Shown piece by piece: positions 1 through 5,271 of a stretch of DNA of 5,728 nt. Under the pieces are notes generated by a model. It worked only from the letters and a program-made list of their open reading frames with translations. It ran no database searches and was not told where the DNA came from. Origin of the DNA: Candidatus Peregrinibacteria bacterium RIFOXYB2_FULL_32_7 (GTDB taxonomy: Bacteria > Patescibacteriota > Gracilibacteria > UBA1369 > GWF2-33-10); assembly GCA_001787465.1 (NCBI GenBank), contig MFXJ01000094.1, positions 4,375 through 10,102 of the forward strand. Reading direction: 5' to 3'. A program made the translations under genes and the position numbers. Position 1 is the stretch's first letter. Each line of letters begins with the position of its first letter.

Positions 1-522
1 GTCTTGCGGACCGTATAAATTCACAGGCAATAAATATATAGCATTAAAATTATATTGTTTTCTATATGCTTGCGCCTGTACTAATAACATTTTTTTTGCA
101 AGGCCATAAGGAGCATTTGTTTCTTCTGGATAGCCATTCCACAGATCATCTTCTTTGAAAGGGATAGGTGTAAATTTAGGATATGCACAAATTGTACCCA
201 AAGCTACAAATTTTTTAACGCCTGCTATTCTTGCTTCTTCCATTAAATTAACACCCATAATTATATTTTCATAAAAAAGTGTTCCTGGATTATTCATATT
301 ATATCCAATTCCTCCTACCTTTGCCGCTAAATGAATAACAATATCAACATCCTTAACCAATGATTTGCATACTGACTGATCTGTTAGATTCATATCATGT
401 GATCGAGGAATAATTATATTGTCTTTTGAAGCTCCTTGTTCTAATAATTTTTTGTAAACCTGCGTCCCAACAAATCCAGCACCACCAGTAAGAAGTATTG
501 AAGTATTTTTAAGAGATAACAT
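1..522 (-). CDS. fcl: GDP-L-fucose synthase-like NAD(P)-dependent epimerase/reductase, partial (C-terminal half beyond the left edge)
   Basis: The frame reads from an ATG at 522-520 to the left edge without a stop, giving 174 residues of a family usually about 310-320 long. It is an extended short-chain dehydrogenase with the Rossmann motif TGGAGFVG at residues 12-19. [12 protein letters not shown] (64-75), LGTICAYPK (108-116), APYGLAKK (137-144) and NLYGPQD (168-174) follow in the same order and spacing as in E. coli GDP-fucose synthase. Y139 and K143 form the YxxxK pair, and T110 sits where that enzyme has its catalytic Ser (29 residues before the Tyr). C112 matches the cysteine known to act in the epimerisation step; its partner His would lie outside the window. 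The known reaction is 3,5-epimerisation and 4-reduction of GDP-4-keto-6-deoxy-mannose to GDP-L-fucose in the cytosol. No GDP-mannose 4,6-dehydratase is visible here. A related NDP-sugar epimerase is possible. The gene is divergent from the glycosyltransferase at 658 and its start has no Shine-Dalgarno sequence. Confidence 0.82.
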   Translation of the reverse strand, partial: MLSLKNTSILLTGGAGFVGTQVYKKLLEQGASKDNIIIPRSHDMNLTDQSVCKSLVKDVDIVIHLAAKVGGIGYNMNNPGTLFYENIIMGVNLMEEARIAGVKKFVALGTICAYPKFTPIPFKEDDLWNGYPEETNAPYGLAKKMLLVQAQAYRKQYNFNAIYLLPVNLYGPQD

Positions 523-541
523 ATCTAATATTTTAGATTTA

Positions 542-570
542 AACTAAAGACATAATGCCAATTTGGTCAA
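542..570 (-). promoter_or_regulatory. Candidate sigma-70-like promoter for fcl
   Basis: On the minus strand TTGACC at 570-565 matches the -35 consensus at five of six bases. A 17-base spacer leads to TTAGTT at 547-542, a poor -10 box. Transcription would start near 535, about a dozen bases before the fcl ATG. The -35 box is good but the -10 box is weak, so this is only a suggestion. Confidence 0.25.
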
Positions 571-600
571 GAAAAGTCTAGGCAAGTTTTTAATTTAACT

Positions 601-627
601 TTGATTTTTTATAAATATTACTATACT
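601..627 (+). promoter_or_regulatory. Candidate promoter for the glycosyltransferase-methyltransferase unit
   Basis: TATACT at 622-627 matches the sigma-70 -10 consensus at five of six bases. TTGATT at 601-606 is a four-of-six -35 box, but the spacer is only 15 bases. The start would fall near 634, giving a leader of about 24 bases. An alternative in the same place is TAACTTTG at 596-603, which fits the TAnnTTTG -7 box of Bacteroidota, but I find no TTG-type partner at the proper distance. Either assignment is tentative. Confidence 0.3.
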
Positions 628-640
628 AGGTTAGTAACCT
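628..640. promoter_or_regulatory. Perfect 13-bp palindrome, possible operator
   Basis: AGGTTA and TAACCT flank a single G at 634, forming a perfect inverted repeat. It abuts the TATACT box and covers the transcription start predicted from it. This position suits a repressor operator. The site is too short and AT-rich for a stable terminator hairpin. No regulator gene is visible in the window, so the role is inferred from position and symmetry alone. Confidence 0.3.
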
Positions 641-657
641 TAATTAATAGCTAGAAA

Positions 658-1389
658 ATGCAAAATTTAATTATAACTATACCGGTTTTTAATGAAGGAG
701 AAATGGCTTCTATAAATACAGAAAAAATTTATGATTTTTGTAATAAATATTTAAATCAATTAATTGATTGGAAAATCGTACTCACGGAAAACGGTAGTAC
801 TGATAATACTTTTAAGATAATACAAAAAATAGAAAAAAAATATCCAAACAAAGTTTTAGCTTATCATTTTGATAATAGGGGCAAAGCCACGGCCATTAAA
901 TGTGCTTGGGCAAAATTGGAAAAAGAAAAATATAAAATTGATTTAATAAGCATCATAGATGTAGATATTCCTTTTGATTTAAAATTTTTTTTACAAGCCA
1001 TTAAAGAAATATTAGATCACAACTATGATCTTGTAATTGGCAATCGCTACAGTCGCATTAGTAAAACATCCAGACCATTTGATCAAATAATCGTTTCGAA
1101 AACATATAATTTTTTAAGTCGCCTGTTTTTAAAAATAAAGATACATGATATTCAATGTGGACTTAAAATTTTTAAATATAAAACACTAAAAAAATATCTT
1201 CCATTTTGTGATCATCCTCATGGATTTTTTGATTTACAGATAGTCAAAAAACTTACCGAAAATAAGCACTACATAAAAGAAATTCCAATAAACTGGAATG
1301 AATCTAACAATAGACCAACTAAATTCATTAAAAGAAAAGAAGTTTTTGAAGGGATAAAAACATTATTTAAACTTATTATTAAATCATGA
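658..1389 (+). CDS. Family 2 glycosyltransferase, dolichyl/polyprenyl-phosphate sugar synthase-like
   Basis: This 243-residue protein is a GT-A fold glycosyltransferase of the DPM1/ALG5/GtrB type, which transfers a sugar from a nucleotide donor to a polyprenyl phosphate at the cytosolic membrane face. Visible motifs are IPVFNEGE (8-15), TENGSTDNT (43-51, nucleotide binding), NRGKATAI (73-80) and the metal-binding DVD (101-103). GNRYS (128-132), HDIQCGLKIFK (163-173), FFDLQIVKK (190-198) and EIPINWNES (208-216) follow in the order seen in dolichol-phosphate glucosyl- and mannosyltransferases. There is no transmembrane segment, unlike GtrB-type enzymes with C-terminal helices, so it should be soluble or peripherally membrane-bound. 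The start is fixed by an in-frame TAG at 652-654; it has no Shine-Dalgarno sequence. The stop overlaps the methyltransferase start as ATGA, implying translational coupling. Donor sugar and acceptor cannot be read from the sequence. GC is about 25 percent over 661-960, lower than in the minus-strand oxidoreductase genes. Confidence 0.88.
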   Translation: MQNLIITIPVFNEGEMASINTEKIYDFCNKYLNQLIDWKIVLTENGSTDNTFKIIQKIEKKYPNKVLAYHFDNRGKATAIKCAWAKLEKEKYKIDLISIIDVDIPFDLKFFLQAIKEILDHNYDLVIGNRYSRISKTSRPFDQIIVSKTYNFLSRLFLKIKIHDIQCGLKIFKYKTLKKYLPFCDHPHGFFDLQIVKKLTENKHYIKEIPINWNESNNRPTKFIKRKEVFEGIKTLFKLIIKS

Positions 1390-2126
1390 TTTATTTAAAA
1401 GAATTATATGAAACAGAAAAAAAGCATTTCCATAGTCAAATTAGACGCGACTTATTTTTTGAATTAACTCAACATAAATATCTTAATTTTAAACCGGAAT
1501 CGAAAATTATTGATATTGGTTGTGCTTCAGGTATTTTTTTGGAGCATCTAAATGAAAAAGGCTTCAAAAATCTATACGGCATTGACCCTAACCCGGAAAG
1601 TATTAAATTTATTAAAAAAAATCTACCCAATATTAATTTATATGACTTATACCTAAAAGATTTTTTAAAAGAACAAAAACAAAAATTCGACTTTGTATTT
1701 TTACTCGATGTTTTAGAACACATAAAAAACGATGACACCTTCTTAAAAGAAGTAAAAGAACTTCTAGATAACAATAGTAAAGTTCTTATTAGCGTCCCCG
1801 CATTTCAATGGCTATGGAGTGATCATGACAGAATCTGCAATCATTTTCGGCGTTATTCCAAAAAGCATTTAATAAAATTATTAGAATCCTGTGGCTATAA
1901 AATAGAATTTTGTTCATATTACAGCACTATCCTTTTTCCTTTAGTAGTACTTCAAAAAATAATTTCAAGAATAAAAAAATATAAAGATCATAAAAGCTTT
2001 CTTCCATCACCATTTCTCAATAAATTGTTCAAAATAATATATAAACAAGAAATTCCTATGCTAAAAAGGATCACTTTCCCATTCGGATCAAGCTTGATCT
2101 GCTTTGCATCAAAGAGAAAAGACTAA
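1386..2126 (+). CDS. Class I SAM-dependent methyltransferase of a polysaccharide locus
   Basis: This is a 246-residue protein with a Rossmann-type methyltransferase domain. Motif I is IIDIGCASGIFLEHL (41-55), the ribose-binding acidic residue is D67 in GIDPN (65-69), and motif IV is FDFVFLLDVLEHI (101-113), followed by the VLISVPAF strand (133-140). After the core comes WSDHDRICNHFRRYS (144-158), a His/Arg-rich block I recall from methyltransferases found beside polyprenyl-phosphate glycosyltransferases in surface-glycan loci. FPFGSSLICFASK (231-243) is also typical of that group. Residues about 178-193 are hydrophobic and may touch the membrane. The substrate is unknown: a sugar hydroxyl, a nucleotide sugar or a lipid-linked intermediate are all possible. 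Its ATG overlaps the glycosyltransferase TGA by four bases, so the two are probably co-translated. Its TAA overlaps the stop codon of the convergent GtrA gene by three bases of the shared CTAA. Confidence 0.85.
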   Translation: MIYLKELYETEKKHFHSQIRRDLFFELTQHKYLNFKPESKIIDIGCASGIFLEHLNEKGFKNLYGIDPNPESIKFIKKNLPNINLYDLYLKDFLKEQKQKFDFVFLLDVLEHIKNDDTFLKEVKELLDNNSKVLISVPAFQWLWSDHDRICNHFRRYSKKHLIKLLESCGYKIEFCSYYSTILFPLVVLQKIISRIKKYKDHKSFLPSPFLNKLFKIIYKQEIPMLKRITFPFGSSLICFASKRKD

Positions 2127-2150
2127 CTTTTAAAAACTACATACTTAGTC
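2111..2150 (-). terminator. Weak candidate terminator of the minus-strand operon
   Basis: GACTAA at 2121-2126 and TTAGTC at 2145-2150 are exact inverted repeats spanning both overlapping stop codons. On the minus strand the repeat is followed by TTTTCTCTTT (2120-2111), a U-rich tail. The stem is only six base pairs and the loop is 18 bases, so folding would be weak. On the plus strand no T tract follows, so the methyltransferase transcript has no visible terminator here. Confidence 0.22.
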
Positions 2151-2542
2151 AATAAAAAATTCATCGCAAAAATAATAAATCGCGTTATTATAGAAGCAAC
2201 AATATAATAAATTCCAATAATCGAAACAAAAAAGAACATTAAACTAGCATCCATTATTAGACCAATAATAATAAAAAACCAATATAGAGAAAACTGTTTA
2301 ACGTGCTTAGATTCAAAGTTACGATAGGTGAAATATTTCTGTCCGAAATACCCCAAAAAACTAATAAATACAAAGGAAATTATTGTCGAATACAAATAGA
2401 AAATACCAACAATATCAGTTAAAAAATATAAAAAAATAATATGACCCACACTACAGCTACCGCCTATTATTAAATAACGAATAGCTTCAAATTTTTTTAA
2501 AAATAAAAATTGTTTTAATAATTTAATAAATTTATTTTTCAT
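2123..2542 (-). CDS. GtrA-family membrane protein (lipid-linked sugar translocation)
   Basis: A 139-residue, very hydrophobic protein with four predicted membrane segments near residues 22-42, 46-66, 83-106 and 109-132. QKYFTYRN (68-75) after helix 2 and NFLLTKYVVFK (128-138) at the C terminus are the paired aromatic/basic motifs of the GtrA family, and the length is normal for it. GtrA proteins are thought to move undecaprenyl-phosphate-linked sugars across the inner membrane for glycosylation of O-antigen or other surface polymers, although direct proof of flipping is limited. The ATG overlaps the TGA of the upstream epimerase as ATGA, so it is the coupled last gene of the minus-strand run. 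Its natural partner would be a polyprenyl-phosphate glycosyltransferase such as the one at 658-1389, which sits on the opposite strand. No large GtrC-like periplasmic transferase is seen in the window. Confidence 0.88.
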   Translation of the reverse strand: MKNKFIKLLKQFLFLKKFEAIRYLIIGGSCSVGHIIFLYFLTDIVGIFYLYSTIISFVFISFLGYFGQKYFTYRNFESKHVKQFSLYWFFIIIGLIMDASLMFFFVSIIGIYYIVASIITRFIIFAMNFLLTKYVVFKS

Positions 2543-3492
2543 CGGGCATTTAATAAAAAACTACTTTCTTTTAGGTATCTTACTGTTCGTCTTATACCTT
2601 CTTCTATATTAACTGTCGGTTCCCAACCTAATTGCTTAAGTTTATCAATACTCAAATGTACAAATTTATTATCACCCATCCATCCCTTATCTCCACCTTC
2701 AAAAGTATATTGAACCTTTTTCAATCCCAATTCATCACAAACAATATCTGCAATGTTTTTAATAGTTGTGACTTCTTCATGTCCAAGATTATAAATATTA
2801 ATTTTTTCAGATGATTTTTCAATAATAGTAAAAATAGCATTTACTCCATCTTTTACATATAAAGAAGATTTTTTAGGAGTACCATCACTCAACATATATA
2901 AATGAGAAGAATCCGCTTTGAGCTTCTTCATAAAATCAAAAATACAACCATGTGTATAACGCTCACCAATCCAAGATACAAATCGAAAAATATAAGCGTT
3001 CCAATCATAATAGTGAGCATAGGTATAAATATAATTCTCAGAATTAGCCTTAGCCGCCCCATACAAAGAAGTAGGTTCAAAAGGATAACTCTCAGGCGTT
3101 GGATGCAATATAGCATCTCCATAAACAGAAGATGTAGAAGAGAAGGCAATATTTTTAATATTTAATTGATGCATAGCCTCTAACACATTCTGCGTCGCCA
3201 TAAAATTCTGTTTCAAATCAATATCATGATCCGTGTAACCACCTCTTACATCTGCATGACCAGCAATATGAAAAACAAAATCAGAGTCTTTCATAGCTTT
3301 TTTTAAAGCATTAAAATTCAGCACATCATCTTTTATTAAAGTGAAACGCTGATTATCAAAATGATGTTTAATAAAAATTTCCTGACCAGTACAAAAATTG
3401 TCATAAATAACAACATCATCCCCTCGACCTATTAAATAATCCACAATATGACTTCCAATAAAACCAGCTCCTCCGGTTACAAATATTTTCAT
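2539..3492 (-). CDS. NAD-dependent nucleotide-sugar epimerase/dehydratase, UDP-glucose 4-epimerase-like
   Basis: This is a complete 317-residue extended short-chain dehydrogenase, the usual length for GalE-like enzymes. The NAD-binding motif TGGAGFIGSH is at 6-15, immediately after the start, with a strand and acidic residue (VVIYDN, 27-32) that fit NAD preference. HIAGHADVR (75-83), FSSTSSVYG (117-125) and YGAAK (144-148) give the catalytic Ser/Thr (119 or 120), Y144 and K148. Substrate-side motifs are RFVSWIGERYTHG (170-182) and GGDKGWMGD (266-274), the latter recalling the GWxGD motif of UDP-sugar 4-epimerases. The protein ends with LGWEP (288-292) and a helix that closes the sugar-binding domain. 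The reaction is probably 4-epimerisation, or another change through a 4-keto intermediate, of an NDP-hexose. The exact sugar is unknown. It lies 2 bp after the Gfo/Idh gene and overlaps the GtrA gene by 4 bases. No Shine-Dalgarno sequence precedes the start. Confidence 0.87.
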   Translation of the reverse strand: MKIFVTGGAGFIGSHIVDYLIGRGDDVVIYDNFCTGQEIFIKHHFDNQRFTLIKDDVLNFNALKKAMKDSDFVFHIAGHADVRGGYTDHDIDLKQNFMATQNVLEAMHQLNIKNIAFSSTSSVYGDAILHPTPESYPFEPTSLYGAAKANSENYIYTYAHYYDWNAYIFRFVSWIGERYTHGCIFDFMKKLKADSSHLYMLSDGTPKKSSLYVKDGVNAIFTIIEKSSEKINIYNLGHEEVTTIKNIADIVCDELGLKKVQYTFEGGDKGWMGDNKFVHLSIDKLKQLGWEPTVNIEEGIRRTVRYLKESSFLLNAR

Positions 3493-3494
3493 AA

Positions 3495-4472
3495 TTATTT
3501 TGAATTTAATTGGTAAATTTTAAAAACAGTATCAATACAATATTTAGCTTCTTTTAATTTTTTATCAGAATAATCTTTATTTTGAATTGCTTGATAGAAT
3601 TCTTCATTTTCTAATTGCCAAGAAGTATCTTCTTGATCAAAATCTATTTCCTCTACATCCGGCGGTCCCATTTCTGGCTTCATTTTATATAAAGTAATAG
3701 TCTCTCTGCCATAACTTCTCCCCAACCCATTAATCTGAATTTTAGCTGTTTTACACATAATTTCGAACTCAAATATATTTTTCCACTCAACACATGTTAC
3801 TGATAGCTGAGCTAATTGTCCTTTTTTATTTTTAAGAACAATAAAACCAGAATCTTCCAATTTTTCAGACCAAAACAATTTTCCTGTAATTCCAGTAACT
3901 TGATCCATCTCTCCTATTAAATAATTAGTCAAATCAATAAGATGTGATCCTTGATCCAAAAGTTCACCACCGCCTGCAATTTCTGGATCAAAGCGCCATT
4001 CATCACCATAACCCAAACGCGCACCGTGACCATATTTTGCCCGAATAAACATCACCGGTCCAAAATCCATACTATCCACTAACTTTTTCACTTTAAGTAG
4101 GGAAGGATGATAACGATGATTAAACCCAAATCGCACCACAACAGGTCTTTTTTGATGCGCATTGATCAATTTCTGTAATTCCTCAGGATTACGCGCACCA
4201 GGCTTTTCAATAAGAACATGTTTTCCTTTCAAGATTGACGCTTCACCAATAGGAGTTAAAAAATTATTGGTTGTAGTAATAAAAACGGCCTGAATTTCGG
4301 GATCATCAACAACATGTTGCCATTTTTTCTCAAAACGACAATTAAAATCTTCCGCTAATTTTCTACCGACCACCTCATTAAGATCACACACTACAGATAA
4401 CTCCATACTTTTTGGTAAAGAAATGGCTCTTTTTCGTCCAATAAAACCACAACCAATAATAGCAACTTTCAT
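3495..4472 (-). CDS. Gfo/Idh/MocA-family NAD(P)-dependent sugar oxidoreductase
   Basis: A complete 325-residue protein. The N-terminal Rossmann domain starts with VAIIGCGFIG (3-12), followed by VVCD (27-30), whose Asp suggests NAD binding. The strand ending in HVLIEKPGA (85-93) carries the family EKP motif, with K90 as the expected catalytic lysine. The C-terminal domain has GGGELLDQGSHLIDL (167-181), where D173 and H177 match the conserved Asp and His near the active site. NHRYHP (118-123) is also typical. Members oxidise or reduce sugar hydroxyl/keto groups on free sugars, inositols or nucleotide sugars. Next to a nucleotide-sugar epimerase and a short-chain dehydrogenase, a role in making an unusual activated sugar is the likeliest (inference). 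Its ATG shares one base with the TAA of the upstream gene (TAATG), so the two are probably coupled. The central part (3961-4260) is about 42 percent GC, clearly above the glycosyltransferase. Confidence 0.9.
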   Translation of the reverse strand: MKVAIIGCGFIGRKRAISLPKSMELSVVCDLNEVVGRKLAEDFNCRFEKKWQHVVDDPEIQAVFITTTNNFLTPIGEASILKGKHVLIEKPGARNPEELQKLINAHQKRPVVVRFGFNHRYHPSLLKVKKLVDSMDFGPVMFIRAKYGHGARLGYGDEWRFDPEIAGGGELLDQGSHLIDLTNYLIGEMDQVTGITGKLFWSEKLEDSGFIVLKNKKGQLAQLSVTCVEWKNIFEFEIMCKTAKIQINGLGRSYGRETITLYKMKPEMGPPDVEEIDFDQEDTSWQLENEEFYQAIQNKDYSDKKLKEAKYCIDTVFKIYQLNSK

Positions 4473-5245
4473 TATTTTATTATTTTAGAAAAATTAAAGT
4501 CATCAATACGTCTTAACGTATATAAATCTGAATTTTGTTTGATTTTTTCTAACATATTTTTTCTATTATCTTTAAAATGAAGAAATTTACCAGTAATGCC
4601 ATTAGATTCCTCAGAAACCAAAAAATCAATAAATTCAATCAATTCATCTATATTTGACCACTGTTCTGGCTTGGCATCAAATGTTTCATCCTGCCACATC
4701 GGTGTTTTATGCGCGCCAGGAGCGATAATATTAATGTCAAGCTGCGGATACTCCAAGCTCAAATTTTCAGTCAGCCGAACAATCGCAGTTTTACTACAAC
4801 CATAAGCGGCATGATTTTCACGAGAATAAGCACTTCCACCACCAGCAAAATTTATAATTTTTCCTTGAGAGCTTTTTAACAACAAAGGAATGGCAAAATA
4901 ACACACATACAATGTTCCAAAAAAATTAATTTCAAAAGCCGTTTTGAATTGTTCCAAATTCACCTCAGCCGTTTTTCCGATAGGCCACACGACACCAGCC
5001 ATATTAATCAATAAATCTAATGACTTAATCCTTTGCATGCCTTCCTGTACTCTCATTTTATCACTAACATCAATAGTATCAAAAATAATACGATCAACTT
5101 CTTTTAACTTAAATTGATTACGTAAAATATTAAATTTTTCTTGAGATCTTCCCCAAATAATTACTTTATAATTTTTTTTCAATAAAAATTTAACGATAAA
5201 ACTGCCAATACCACCCGCCCCTCCAATAATTAAAACTGTTTTCAT
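4472..5245 (-). CDS. Short-chain dehydrogenase/reductase (SDR)
   Basis: I place the start at the ATG at 5245-5243, giving 257 residues and beginning MKTVLIIGGAGGIG, where the cofactor motif (8-14) immediately follows the first strand as usual for classical SDRs. An in-frame ATG at 5335 would add 30 residues without SDR character and would overlap the upstream gene by 64 bases. Other motifs are NMAG (81-84), N107 in EINFFGT, YGCSK with Y148 and K152, and IIAPGAHKTPM (173-183). The usual catalytic Ser, 13 residues before the Tyr, is absent: the strand reads NFAGGGSAY (132-140), leaving S138 as the nearest hydroxyl. The C-terminal SDLYTLRRID (239-248) resembles a tail I recall in SDRs from surface-glycan clusters. 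The likely role is NAD(P)-dependent oxidation or reduction of a sugar intermediate together with the following Gfo/Idh protein and epimerase. The gene starts 26 bp after the exported protein gene; no Shine-Dalgarno sequence is present. Confidence 0.87.
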   Translation of the reverse strand: MKTVLIIGGAGGIGSFIVKFLLKKNYKVIIWGRSQEKFNILRNQFKLKEVDRIIFDTIDVSDKMRVQEGMQRIKSLDLLINMAGVVWPIGKTAEVNLEQFKTAFEINFFGTLYVCYFAIPLLLKSSQGKIINFAGGGSAYSRENHAAYGCSKTAIVRLTENLSLEYPQLDINIIAPGAHKTPMWQDETFDAKPEQWSNIDELIEFIDFLVSEESNGITGKFLHFKDNRKNMLEKIKQNSDLYTLRRIDDFNFSKIIK

Positions 5246-5271
5246 AAACCAAATTAAATATTTTATTGCTT

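Larger units (their letters stand above)
523..657. other. Divergent intergenic region between fcl and the glycosyltransferase gene
   Basis: This is the only non-coding stretch longer than 30 bases. It is about three quarters A+T and lies between two divergent start codons, so it should carry promoters for both. I see three small dyads: ATCTAA-4-TTAGAT at 523-538, directly before the fcl start; CCAA-T-TTGG at 558-566; and AGGTTA-G-TAACCT at 628-640. No small open frame or RNA gene is apparent. Confidence 0.8.

Noticed and set aside
523..538. ATCTAA-4-TTAGAT hairpin directly before the fcl start as a translational switch
   Set aside because: The stem has only one G-C pair out of six and would be too unstable to block a ribosome; a protein-binding role cannot be excluded but has no support.
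833..1621. Homopolymer runs of eight A or T (833-840, 985-992, 1614-1621) as possible phase-variation tracts in glycan genes
   Set aside because: Runs of this length are expected in DNA with about 25 percent GC, all frames are intact, and none is near a start codon or promoter.
1469..1774. Minus-strand open frame of 101 codons
   Set aside because: It lies wholly inside the methyltransferase gene, whose motifs are clear; the predicted peptide is Ser/Phe/Lys-rich with no recognisable domain.
2632..3165. Plus-strand open frames (60 and 87 codons) and an overlapping minus-strand frame at 2928-3149
   Set aside because: All lie inside the epimerase gene and read its opposite strand or another frame; none shows a domain, start signal or independent context.
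4596..4805. Plus-strand open frame of 69 codons
   Set aside because: It is antisense to the catalytic region of the SDR and has no features of its own.
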